In this document: positions 8,631 to 17,261 of the stretch, in pieces
Position numbering within the stretch: position 1 is the first letter of the stretch
Layout of the letters: each line of letters begins with the position of its first letter
Source: an uncultured Prevotella sp.
GTDB taxonomy: Bacteria; Bacteroidota; Bacteroidia; Bacteroidales; Bacteroidaceae
Assembly (NCBI GenBank): GCA_900554695.1
Contig: USHV01000003.1
Location: forward strand, 54,896-118,895
Reading direction: 5' to 3'
Length of the DNA: 64,000 bases
Translations under genes and position numbers: made by a program
Notes under the pieces: generated by a model
The model's database searches: none
What the model was told of the DNA's origin: nothing
What the model saw: only the letters and a program-made list of their open reading frames with translations

Positions 8631-11615
8631 TTAGAATTCAAGTTTCAGTCCGAATACGAACGAGCGGTTAAGCGGATAGGTTCCCCAGTCGATGCCCTGT
8701 ACCGCGCCGTTGTTTCCATACTGGTTTACTTCAGGATCCATGCCTGAATAGCTTGTCCATGTAAGAAGATTTGAAGCAGTGAAATATGGCTGCAGGCGAT
8801 TGATGCCCAGCTTTGATATTATTTTGCGAGGTACGTCGTAAGAGAGTGATACACTCTTTACGCGCAGGTAGCTGCCGTCCTCTACAAAGTAGCTTGAGTT
8901 TTTGATGTTCCATCCGGCTTTCGGCACATTTGTTATCTGTCCCGGTACGCGCCAGCGGTCGAGCACTTTGGTGCTCTGGTTCTTTCCGTCATACATACCT
9001 TCTGTTTCCATTCTCGAAACGTTGTAGATGTCGTTGCCTACGCTTCCCTGCAGAAGTATGTTGAGGTTGAAACCTTTCCATGAGAAGTTGTTTGTGAGAC
9101 CGAAAGTGAAGTCAGGGTTCGGGTCGCCTATATATGTACGGTCAGATGCCGATATCACACCGTCCTTGTTCACATCCTTATATATCATGTCACCTGTCTC
9201 AGGATCGACGCCTTCAGCTACGTATCCGTAGAAGCTGCCGAGCGGACGTCCCGGAACGTTTCTAACAACATAGTCGTTTACATAGTCTGTTGTCATGGCG
9301 CTGTAGTAAACCTGTGTGAGTCGCAGACTCTCCAGTTTGTTCTTGTTGAACGATATGTTGAAGTCGGTATCCCATGAGAATTTGCCTTTCATATTGACAG
9401 ACTTCAATGTGATTTCCCAACCTTTGTTCACCATCGTTCCGCCGTTATAGTTGAGTGTACGTGCAGGAGCGCTTCCGGCAGGAAGGGTGATGGTCATAAG
9501 CATGTCGCTTGTCCTCTTGTAGTACCAGTCGATGTAGAGCATCAGTCGGTTGTTGAACATCGTGAGGTCAAGACCTATGTCTGTCTGAGATGTTGTTTCC
9601 CATGTCAGCTCAGGGTTGCTCAGGGTGCTCTGTGTGCGTGTAGGCACGGCGTTGGTATCGAATCCTTCTCCGAACCACTGCACACGGTTGATGCTGTAGG
9701 ATGCGAGATAGCTGTAGTCGCCCAGTCCGCTCTGGTTACCGGTCTGTCCCCAACCGCCACGGAGTTTCAAGTCGTTGATCCACTCGATGTCTTTCATGAA
9801 CGGTTCGCTTGATATACGCCATGCGCCTGAGAATGAAGGGAAGTATCCCCATCTGTGTCCCGGTGCCAGCTTCGAGCTGCCATCGGCACGTATGTTGGCT
9901 GTGAAGAGATATCTGTCGTTCCAGTTATATTGCAGACGGGCGAAGTATGAAAGTATTGCCCACTCAGACGCAGAGCTTCCTGTTCCGGTCCAAGAAATCT
10001 TGTTGGCTGCGTTAAGTGTCTGGAACAAACCGTCGGCATAGTTGGAGCCGTCGATGTAGTTGTTGCTGTATTTGCTTGCTGTCCATGACGAACCTGCCAT
10101 CACGTCCAGTCCGTGCAGTCCGAAATCCTTTTTCCAGTTGAGCACATTATCAAACACCCATACGCTGCTTATGGAGCGTCCGTCGTGTCCTTTTCCGTAG
10201 TTGTCACGTCCGTTTGTAGTCTGCTTTGGATCGAGAAATTGTGTCTCTATGCCCTGAAGTCTGTCGAAAGAGAGTGACGATGTAAGGTTGAGTCCCTCCA
10301 TGAACTTTATCGTAGCCTTACCTGTCGCGATGAGTCTGTTGTACGAAGACTTGTTGTTCTCTGTACGTGCGATGTTCTCGGCAGGGCTGGTTATGTTCAC
10401 ACCATAGAAGTTGTTGTAGTACTGTCCGGGGTTGTCTGGATCCCATACAGGTGCGTAGGTAGGAGTGTTTACGATGGATGTTACCACACCACCGCGGTTG
10501 GAGCCTGTTCCGCTTATGATGCCCGTACCTTTATAAGAATAGTCTGAGTAAGCCACACTTGCGTTCACGCGCAACCATTTTCTGATGTCGTTCTCTACAG
10601 AGGCGCGGATGTTGTAGCGCTCGTAGCTCGATTTCTTTATAACACCGTTCTCACCGGTATATCCACCCGATATGAAGTAGCGCAGCTTGTCGTTTCCGTT
10701 GGTAACCGAGAGCTGGTAGTCCTGCACGTTACCTGTTCTGTAAACCTCGTCCTTCCAGTCGGTCTTGTCTGTCAGTCCGTCGGGAAGATTAACGAGACCA
10801 ATCTCGTCCATGAGTTCCTTATACTGGGCTGCGTTCAGCGGATCCTGGTTGTCGCGTACCACATTGAGCGCATAGTGTGCGTTGAGCGATATGCGAGCCT
10901 CGCCTGCCTTGCCCTGTTTTGTGGTGATGATTACGACACCGTTGGCAGCGCGCGAACCGTAGATGGCGGCAGACGACGCGTCCTTGAGTATCTGCATGCC
11001 CACGATGTCGTCGGCCGAAAGATAGTCGATGTCTGTCATCGGCACACCGTCAACTACGTAGAGAGGGTCGTTGCTTCCGTTGAGAGAGGTGGTACCACGC
11101 ACACGTATGGTAGGTGTTGCTCCCGGCTGACCGTTGGCCTGGCTGATGGTAACGCCCGCAGCCTTACCCTGCATGCCCTGTACGGCCGACACGATAGGAC
11201 GTGTGTCGAGGTCTTTTGTCGAAACAGACGACACTGCCGTCGTAACATCCTTGCGCTGTACAGAACCGTAACCGATGGCTACGACTTCCTTCAGCATGTT
11301 GCTTTCTTCTTCCATCACAACCCTCATGCCGTCTGCGGCTTTCACATCCACGGTCTTATAACCTATATAAGTGATGCGAAGGCTTGAGCCCGGAGCGGCA
11401 TTGATTGTGAAACGTCCGTCAACATTTGTTACGGCTTTTACATTTGTGTCGTCAGACACGGTTACAGTAGCTCCGATTATAGGTTCGTTGCTCGAATCCA
11501 CAACCGTTCCTGTTATTTTCACATTCTGTGCCATTACGTTTATTGCAGCCATAAGGCATAGCATCAACGTGAGCGCACATCTGTGTGTGTAACGATGAAA
11601 TGATGAATGTTGCAT
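8631..11615 (-). CDS. SusC/RagA-family TonB-dependent glycan transporter
   Basis: A 994-residue protein with a signal peptide to about residue 29 (INVMAQ), a carboxypeptidase-regulatory-like domain (ITGTVVDSSNEPIIGATV, 34-110), the TonB-box region and plug (VAIGYGSVQRKDVTTAVSSV; VRGTTSLNGSNDPLYVVDGV; ILKDASSAAIYGSRAANGVV) and a 22-strand beta-barrel ending in aromatic LKLEF. No extra N-terminal STN or DUF4480 domain, so signalling to an anti-sigma factor is not expected; control more likely comes from the divergent DUF6377 regulator. First gene of the operon; promoter at 11653-11684. Confidence 0.96.
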   Translation of the reverse strand: MQHSSFHRYTHRCALTLMLCLMAAINVMAQNVKITGTVVDSSNEPIIGATVTVSDDTNVKAVTNVDGRFTINAAPGSSLRITYIGYKTVDVKAADGMRVVMEEESNMLKEVVAIGYGSVQRKDVTTAVSSVSTKDLDTRPIVSAVQGMQGKAAGVTISQANGQPGATPTIRVRGTTSLNGSNDPLYVVDGVPMTDIDYLSADDIVGMQILKDASSAAIYGSRAANGVVIITTKQGKAGEARISLNAHYALNVVRDNQDPLNAAQYKELMDEIGLVNLPDGLTDKTDWKDEVYRTGNVQDYQLSVTNGNDKLRYFISGGYTGENGVIKKSSYERYNIRASVENDIRKWLRVNASVAYSDYSYKGTGIISGTGSNRGGVVTSIVNTPTYAPVWDPDNPGQYYNNFYGVNITSPAENIARTENNKSSYNRLIATGKATIKFMEGLNLTSSLSFDRLQGIETQFLDPKQTTNGRDNYGKGHDGRSISSVWVFDNVLNWKKDFGLHGLDVMAGSSWTASKYSNNYIDGSNYADGLFQTLNAANKISWTGTGSSASEWAILSYFARLQYNWNDRYLFTANIRADGSSKLAPGHRWGYFPSFSGAWRISSEPFMKDIEWINDLKLRGGWGQTGNQSGLGDYSYLASYSINRVQWFGEGFDTNAVPTRTQSTLSNPELTWETTSQTDIGLDLTMFNNRLMLYIDWYYKRTSDMLMTITLPAGSAPARTLNYNGGTMVNKGWEITLKSVNMKGKFSWDTDFNISFNKNKLESLRLTQVYYSAMTTDYVNDYVVRNVPGRPLGSFYGYVAEGVDPETGDMIYKDVNKDGVISASDRTYIGDPNPDFTFGLTNNFSWKGFNLNILLQGSVGNDIYNVSRMETEGMYDGKNQSTKVLDRWRVPGQITNVPKAGWNIKNSSYFVEDGSYLRVKSVSLSYDVPRKIISKLGINRLQPYFTASNLLTWTSYSGMDPEVNQYGNNGAVQGIDWGTYPLNRSFVFGLKLEF

Positions 11616-11652
11616 AAGTTTTAAAGTTTAGGTTGTTGCTTCTTTTTCTGCA

Positions 11653-11684
11653 CAAATATAGAAAGTAAATTATTTGAATACAAG
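11653..11684 (-). promoter_or_regulatory. Promoter of the SusC-SusD-GH30 operon
   Basis: Minus strand: CTTG at 11684-11681, 20 bases, TATATTTG at 11660-11653. Agrees with TTTG-N20-TAnnTTTG with one -33 mismatch; about 35 bp from the start codon. Confidence 0.7.
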
Positions 11685-11856
11685 TATATAAAGTCAGTTG
11701 GTGGTGGTTTTCGGGTATATGAAAATATTAATTATCTGATTATCAGCGTGTTGTGTTTTTAAATGTCTTATATTTTGGTGGTGATTTCCGAACGCATGTA
11801 TATAGCTTAAAAATATGTTTAAAACATTTTTTACAATATAAAAACGGTGTATCCGC

Positions 11857-11888
11857 ATTGTTTTTATAACATTAAAATATTATTTTTG
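11857..11888 (+). promoter_or_regulatory. Promoter of the DUF6377 regulator
   Basis: ATTG (11857-11860), 20 bases, TATTTTTG (11881-11888), with the start codon 27 bp downstream. The two divergent promoters are about 170 bp apart. Confidence 0.65.
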
Positions 11889-11914
11889 TGTCTGAAATAT
11901 ATATAGTCTGACCG

Positions 11915-13564
11915 ATGAAAAAAATATTGATGATCATGTTTTTCGGCGTATTGTATATGTGTGCGGAGGCAAGACCTTCGGCTACCGATTCTCTGATAAA
12001 AAGACTTGACAAAGCCGTTGAGAACTCCGACCGGTACATACACATACACGAAGAAAGGATAAACCTGCTGAAAGAGCGCCTGGCCGACACACGTATGCCC
12101 GCCAGATGCTATAACATATCAATGTCGCTGTATGGCGAATACTCCTCTTTCCAGAACGACTCCGCGATAGCTTATCTCGGAAAGGCGGCCGACTACGCCG
12201 GCCGTATGGGGCGTGAGGATCTGGCGGAGCGATGCAACACTCTTATAGTGAAGCAGCTCTCCGTGGCCGGATTCTATGCCGAGGGACTCGCCCGGCTGTT
12301 CAGAATAGACAAGCGGAAGCTCGGAAAGAAGTATATACGCGACTACTATATCGCCGCCAACCACATATATGGCGAGCTGGGCTCATACAGTCTGAACCCC
12401 AAGACAAAGCTGATATACTATGACAAATGCGACATTTACAGAGACTCGCTCTATCTCTACACCACCGGACACGACGAGATATGGTATGAGAAAAAGATAA
12501 ACGACCTCATCAATGCGGGAAAATACAAGGAGGCGCTTGCCGTGAGCGACAGACAGATGCGTCTGTTCAGGAAATACACAAAGGAGTATGCCATGCCCGC
12601 CTACTGCCGTCAGCTCATCTACAAGAAAATGGGTCAGCGCGACAGCATGATGTACTGGCTGACGGTTTCTGCCATCTGCGACATAGAGAATGCCGTGCGC
12701 GACCAGGCGTCGCTGTGGACACTCGCGGGCGAACTGAGCGACAGCGGCGACGTGAACAGGGCATACCGCTACATATCGCTGGCGTGGGACACCGCGCAGA
12801 AGTTCGGAACGCGCATACGTAGCTGGCAGATATCGCCGCTGCTGAGCAACATAGACAAGAATGTGCAGGACATATCGGTGGCAGAGAACCGCCGGCTCAC
12901 GCTGCTCGTCACCGTCGTAAGCCTGCTCGCCGTGATGCTCGTCTTGTCGCTGCTGTATGTCATGAGGCAGCGCAAACGCATAGCCGTGGCGCGCAACGAG
13001 CTGCGGACGGTGAACGACAAACTGTCTGTCACCATAAAGAAACTGAAGGACGCAAACATCGAACTCACCGACATCAACCACAAGCTGGACGAGAGTAACC
13101 ACCTGAAGGAGGAATACATAGGACAATTTTTCGGCATCAGCGCGCAGAACATAGACAAGCGCGAGGACATGCGCCGCGAGATAACGCGCATGCTGAAGAA
13201 CAAGGATTACGCCGCGCTTGCCAACTGGTCTAAATCCACCGAACTGAAGGAGAAGGACCTGAACGACTTCTTCGCCACGTTCGACAGCGTGTTCCTGTAT
13301 CTCTTCCCCGACTTCGTGGAGCAGTTCAACTCGCTCCTCAGAAAGGAAGAACAGATACGTCTGTCGAGCCCGACGCGGCTGAATACTCCGCTGAGAATAT
13401 ACGCACTTGTGCGGCTCGGTATAACCAACAGCCAGAAGATAAGTGAATATCTGCACCACTCGCTCAACACAATATATAATTACAGGGCGCGCATGAGGAA
13501 CGCCGCCGCATGCGACCGCGACGAGTTCGAGCAGAAGGTGAAGGAGCTCGGACGCATAAAATGA
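11915..13564 (+). CDS. Membrane-anchored TPR regulator, DUF6377 family (SusR-like role)
   Basis: 549 residues in the order signal peptide or anchor (1-18), helical TPR-like sensor region in the periplasm (about 20-320), one transmembrane helix (328-350, LLVTVVSLLAVMLVLSLLYVM), coiled coil (351-400), then a cytoplasmic C-terminal domain. The last 60 residues (ALVRLGITNSQKISEYLHHSLNTIY...) look like a LuxR-type HTH, as in DUF6377 proteins next to PULs. Established: such proteins sit beside SusCD loci and are treated as their regulators. Inferred: it senses the imported oligosaccharide in the periplasm and activates the divergent operon. Only about 300 bp separate the two start codons. Confidence 0.82.
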   Translation: MKKILMIMFFGVLYMCAEARPSATDSLIKRLDKAVENSDRYIHIHEERINLLKERLADTRMPARCYNISMSLYGEYSSFQNDSAIAYLGKAADYAGRMGREDLAERCNTLIVKQLSVAGFYAEGLARLFRIDKRKLGKKYIRDYYIAANHIYGELGSYSLNPKTKLIYYDKCDIYRDSLYLYTTGHDEIWYEKKINDLINAGKYKEALAVSDRQMRLFRKYTKEYAMPAYCRQLIYKKMGQRDSMMYWLTVSAICDIENAVRDQASLWTLAGELSDSGDVNRAYRYISLAWDTAQKFGTRIRSWQISPLLSNIDKNVQDISVAENRRLTLLVTVVSLLAVMLVLSLLYVMRQRKRIAVARNELRTVNDKLSVTIKKLKDANIELTDINHKLDESNHLKEEYIGQFFGISAQNIDKREDMRREITRMLKNKDYAALANWSKSTELKEKDLNDFFATFDSVFLYLFPDFVEQFNSLLRKEEQIRLSSPTRLNTPLRIYALVRLGITNSQKISEYLHHSLNTIYNYRARMRNAAACDRDEFEQKVKELGRIK

Positions 13565-13872
13565 CGGTGATGAGGTTTGATGCTGTTCATCATGAAGCCT
13601 CGAACGGCATTGAGAGAGTATGTCCGGGGCGCGGAGAAGGTAAGTTTCAGGCCCTTGAACGGTGCGTATCATAGTCTCTGCCCGAACGTTTCATAATTTC
13701 GGGCAGTCCATGACGCGGTATGCGGAATACGGCATATCAGTGTTTTCAGAGGAAACTCAAGGGGTGTACTTACAATTTTTCTTGACAAAATTTTGACAAA
13801 ATATTTTCTCGAAAGAGATGTAAATGAATGTTAAATACAGCATTATGACGCCCGTTTTGCTATGTATCGCCT

Positions 13873-14026
13873 TTCGATATACCCCATATCATAGTCCGAA
13901 AAGATGCATTTTGCTTTCCGATATTGCCCATTTCGTGGTGCGAAATAGCCTATTTTAGGGTGAGATATGGTGCTTTTCAGCCTCCGAAACAGGCCATTTT
14001 GCAAGCTGAAATGGTGCTTTTTGCAA
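13873..14026. repeat. 22-bp phased array B (7 units)
   Basis: Units begin at 13873, 13895, 13917, 13939, 13961, 13983 and 14005, always 22 bp apart. The GA(A/T)A positions 4-7 and the TTT/TAT positions near 15-17 are kept in nearly every unit while the middle varies between GGTGC, GCCCA and TGCAT. Confidence 0.88.
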
Positions 14027-14092
14027 TGTGAAGAAATACCATTTAAACATAAATCATTGATATTCAGTATATTATAAAAACCTCTTATTTTC

Positions 14093-14134
14093 CGCGTATT
14101 TGCGCCCGATGAAGAATCTATGCGCAAATACGCG
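14093..14134 (+). terminator. Terminator hairpin past array B
   Basis: Perfect 13-bp inverted repeat CGCGTATTTGCGC / GCGCAAATACGCG with a 16-nt loop, followed on the plus strand by CTTATTTTTC. It is 530 bp beyond the DUF6377 gene, so array B could lie within that transcript's 3' UTR. The left arm CGCGTATTTGCG recurs at 30893 and, inverted, near 52880. Confidence 0.6.
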
Positions 14135-14215
14135 CTTATTTTTCGGGGTATAACTGGAAACTGAGAGGGAAAAATCGAAATCAGGTTATAAATTGAAAGT
14201 TGCCCGTATAGGTAT

Positions 14216-14302
14216 AACCCGAATCGGTCATTAGAATACGGACTGAAAGCATGAACGCATAAAATATATAAAACATATTCGGTCTGATGACCGATTCGGG
14301 TT
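14216..14302. repeat. 16-bp inverted repeat with 55-nt spacer
   Basis: AACCCGAATCGGTCAT at 14216-14231 is the exact reverse complement of ATGACCGATTCGGGTT at 14287-14302. The right part (GCATAAAATA...GGTCTGA) is related to 14459-14490 and 45682-45724. Confidence 0.6.
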
Positions 14303-14639
14303 TAATCCAAACCGGTGGTCATGTGTCATGTGATTTTATTTCTGTTGCCTTTCGGTCTGCCTTATATCCTTATCTGAGGCGTGGCGGGATATAGAGAGAT
14401 GATGTATCGGGCGGACCGGCGGCGGGAGAAAGGGATATGCAGTGCGTGAAATGAGTATGGTATAAAATAAATATCTGCTGTCAGACGGCATGTTTTAGTT
14501 TCATATAAACAGCGGAAGACAATGCATATACTGAATTGAAGCGATTGTTTATATTTAAACCTATACCCTATCCGAATTCATATCTGACCGTAATGACGTC
14601 TTGCGCCATGCGCCTGACGGTAGGATAAAAACGCATTGG

Positions 14640-14672
14640 GTCACCGCGGAAGGGAGAACCTTCCGCGGTGAC
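14640..14672 (-). terminator. Terminator of the XusABC-like operon
   Basis: 14-bp perfect stem GTCACCGCGGAAGG / CCTTCCGCGGTGAC with a 5-nt loop, 24 bp past the PepSY gene stop on the minus strand. Very stable but with little poly-T. Confidence 0.7.
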
Positions 14673-14695
14673 TTGCTCATCAACATCCGTAATGC

Positions 14696-15835
14696 TTATT
14701 TTCCGGCTGTGCGCGGAGCCACTTTCTTGCGCTTGCGGCTTGTGCGCTTCCACCACATATAATATCCGCTCAGTGGCAGGATGAATCCTATCAGGGCGGC
14801 GATGAATTGGATTATCTTTGTGATGATGCCTCCCCAGCTTCCGGTGTGGAACGAGTAAATCCAGCCTTTCATCTTGTCTGACCTCGGTGTCTGGCTGTAA
14901 AGACTGTATCCTGTTATCTTGCCCGACTCCGGATTGAACTTTGCCGTGTCCGTACGCGGCATGTTTCCGGGCAGGCTCACCTTTGCCTGTGCGGCCTCGA
15001 AGCTTATGGATTTATATTCTGAATATTCCTGTTTGAGCTGCGCCAGCACGCTGTTCCATACGCTGTAGTCGAATTCTTTCTGCCCGTCCTTTTCTTTTTT
15101 CTCGCCTGAAGGACGGCTCACACTGGCAGTGGCGGTGCCTGACGAGGCCGACGCTCCGAACACGTCGTAGAACAGTGAGCGGTACCATCCGAACGACCAT
15201 GTGAGTCCGGTGAGTGCCATGAGCAGCAGGAAGATGGTGGCGTAGAAGCCGAGCGTGACGTGACAGTCGTAGATCAGGCGGCGCGTACCTTTGCCGAACG
15301 CCACTTTAAGCCTGTTGCCCAGCATCTTGCGTGTGCGCGGGAACCATATCACCAATCCCGTGATGAGAAGCGCTACCATGACCAGCGTGGTGATGCCCAC
15401 AATCACCTTGCCCACCGATGTGGCGCCTTTGCTTGCCGGTGGGTCCAGGAGCCAGCGGTGCAGTTTGCGCATTGTCTGGAAAAATTGCGGGCTCTCTGTC
15501 CATCCGTTCACCTCTCCCGTGTACTGGTTCACGCTCAGGCTTTTCTTCTCCGCGCCTTTTATGCTGAGCATGCACGCCCTCTCGGGGTCGGCCGAAAACT
15601 CCATTGACGACACCTCGACAGTGTCCGACAACTGTCTGTGCACCTTCTCCACAATCTGCGACGGCTGCAGCGGTACGGCTCCTTCGGGACGCTCTACCTT
15701 GTAGATGGAAGGGTTCAGACTCTCGGTGATTTCACTATCAAACACCATTGTGGCGCCGCTCAGACAGATGATGCAGACAATCAGTCCGAGGGGAACTGAC
15801 AGCCACAGGTGGATTCTACGGATAAACATGTTCAT
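14696..15835 (-). CDS. PepSY-associated inner-membrane protein, XusC-like
   Basis: A 379-residue membrane protein of the PepSY_TM family. Transmembrane helices at about 12-33 (LSVPLGLIVCIICLSGATMVF), 145-168, 200-222 and 342-365, with periplasmic PepSY loops between the first two and the last two. His residues at helix ends (RRIHLW, RKLHRWL, DCHVTLGF, FHTGSWGG) fit heme-binding or ferric-reductase relatives. Last gene of the operon with a DUF4374 lipoprotein and a TonB receptor; the same trio is XusA-XusB-XusC of B. thetaiotaomicron, which takes up siderophores made by other bacteria. Proposed role: reductive release or inner-membrane handling of the iron-siderophore (inference). ATG at codon 3 is an alternative start. 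Confidence 0.8.
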   Translation of the reverse strand: MNMFIRRIHLWLSVPLGLIVCIICLSGATMVFDSEITESLNPSIYKVERPEGAVPLQPSQIVEKVHRQLSDTVEVSSMEFSADPERACMLSIKGAEKKSLSVNQYTGEVNGWTESPQFFQTMRKLHRWLLDPPASKGATSVGKVIVGITTLVMVALLITGLVIWFPRTRKMLGNRLKVAFGKGTRRLIYDCHVTLGFYATIFLLLMALTGLTWSFGWYRSLFYDVFGASASSGTATASVSRPSGEKKEKDGQKEFDYSVWNSVLAQLKQEYSEYKSISFEAAQAKVSLPGNMPRTDTAKFNPESGKITGYSLYSQTPRSDKMKGWIYSFHTGSWGGIITKIIQFIAALIGFILPLSGYYMWWKRTSRKRKKVAPRTAGK

Positions 15836-15862
15836 TTTTGTTGCAGTTATGTTTGTTTGATG

Positions 15863-17242
15863 TCAATGTTGTCTTAAGAAACTTACGCCTTTTATGGCTT
15901 CAGTGTCTATCTCTGTTCCGCGCACGGCGCGTCCGTCGGCCGATATGGTGTAAAGTGCGGGCAGCGATCCGTCGGTGAGCTCAACTTCAAACGTGATGGT
16001 GTGCTCGTCTTTGTTCACCGCGCACGACAGTGCTATGTCGTTTATCCGTTCCGCCTCCGGCATGCCCTTTACGTCGGTATAGGTCATTGTCTTAACGTCG
16101 AATATGCCGAACTTCTTGTGCGAGCCCTCCGTCACTCCGGCCGTTCCGGGCTCGGTGAACATCTGGAGGCAGAATTTGTTGTCGCCCAGATGGAAACACC
16201 GCCACAGGTAGTGGCCCGTTATCTCGGTAAGGTTCACGTAATAATCGTCGTCTATCGCCACCGGACGGCCGTCCTGTATGTTGCCGCCGCTTATGCGCAG
16301 CACTGCCGACGGCACCTGCGGGACGCTCTGTCCGTAGTTTGTGGCGGTGCTCTGGCAGAACAGGTATATGTCGTCGCCCACTACCTCGATGCCCGTCTCG
16401 GTGCGCGAGCGCTGGTTGCCTTTTATCTGTCCGGCCTCCTTTCCAGGGTGGTCGGCGCTCTTGCGAATGATGGTGTTACGGTGCTTCAGATACTCCTTCG
16501 CACTGTCGTCGGGGTCGAACGCATATACACCGATATACAGATTGTCGGCCAGGTCGGTGCTGTATGTGGCTTTTGCCTTGACAGGGTCTGGCTCAAGATG
16601 CTTTGTGGTGTACGACAGCAGCACGTAGTCGCCGTATTCCGCTATGTCGCCCACGCCCCATGTCTCGCCTTCCATCAGGCTTGCCGGCTCCATGGTGAGG
16701 TCGTCGCAGCGTATTATTCCGTCCACCACGGCCGCCTCGAACGTATCGAGATTGATGAACTTCACGCGTTCGTAGTGTCCGTTTCCGGTCTGGTCGGACA
16801 TGCCTATGAGATAGTTCCTGAATATTCCGCGTGCCTTCACGTCGCCGTCGAGCGCCACTCCGTTGCCGAACTGCGTCAGTCTGCCGTCCTTCAGCGTCCA
16901 TGCCTTGGTGATGTAGTCGGACGACGAGCCGCCCTGCGAAGGATAGTTCATGCCTATGAGCATCTTGTCGCCGAAGCTGACGAAGTCGGGATTGTTTCCG
17001 CTGAAGAACACCCGTCCGTTAGGGTTGGTGGGGTCGAGCTTCCCGCTTGTGTGGTCTGACGTGAGCTGCATGTAGGCACCGTTGTTCTCTCCCGAGCCGC
17101 TCATCACCACGTATTGTTCGGTTGCCGTGCTGACGCTGCCTCCTGAGCCGTCGCCTCCGCCCGTCATGTCGTTTTCGTTGCATGCTGTCAGTGAGCAGGT
17201 CAGGGCTGCCATGCCCATTATTCTGATATATATCTTGTTCAT
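15863..17242 (-). CDS. DUF4374 lipoprotein, XusB-like siderophore-binding protein
   Basis: A 459-residue lipoprotein: signal peptide with lipobox SLTAC (Cys21), a Gly/Ser-rich linker (MTGGGDGSGGSVS), then a single beta-propeller-like DUF4374 domain (repeated blades such as FVSFGDKMLIGMNYP, GDYVLLSYTTKH, GDDIYLFCQST). Family knowledge: XusB, the DUF4374 member beside XusA, binds ferric enterobactin-type siderophores at the cell surface. Second gene of three; 19 bp after the receptor and 27 bp before the PepSY gene, so they are surely co-transcribed. Confidence 0.82.
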   Translation of the reverse strand: MNKIYIRIMGMAALTCSLTACNENDMTGGGDGSGGSVSTATEQYVVMSGSGENNGAYMQLTSDHTSGKLDPTNPNGRVFFSGNNPDFVSFGDKMLIGMNYPSQGGSSSDYITKAWTLKDGRLTQFGNGVALDGDVKARGIFRNYLIGMSDQTGNGHYERVKFINLDTFEAAVVDGIIRCDDLTMEPASLMEGETWGVGDIAEYGDYVLLSYTTKHLEPDPVKAKATYSTDLADNLYIGVYAFDPDDSAKEYLKHRNTIIRKSADHPGKEAGQIKGNQRSRTETGIEVVGDDIYLFCQSTATNYGQSVPQVPSAVLRISGGNIQDGRPVAIDDDYYVNLTEITGHYLWRCFHLGDNKFCLQMFTEPGTAGVTEGSHKKFGIFDVKTMTYTDVKGMPEAERINDIALSCAVNKDEHTITFEVELTDGSLPALYTISADGRAVRGTEIDTEAIKGVSFLRQH

Positions 17243-17261
17243 TTTTGATGTCTTTTTTGGG

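Larger units (their letters stand above)
13565..14695. other. Long convergent intergenic region (1.1 kb), repeat-rich
   Basis: Holds a TCTTGACAAAA stretch at 13780-13790 (also found ahead of the array at 30.7 kb), 22-bp array B, a plus-strand terminator (14093-14134), a 16-bp inverted repeat (14216-14302), an ATGTGTCATGTGAT motif at 14321-14334 also present at 45.87 kb, and the minus-strand terminator at 14640. No gene seen. Confidence 0.6.

Noticed and set aside
12383..13672. 429-codon minus-strand ORF across the DUF6377 gene
   Set aside because: Antisense shadow; the regulator has a consistent domain layout and promoter.
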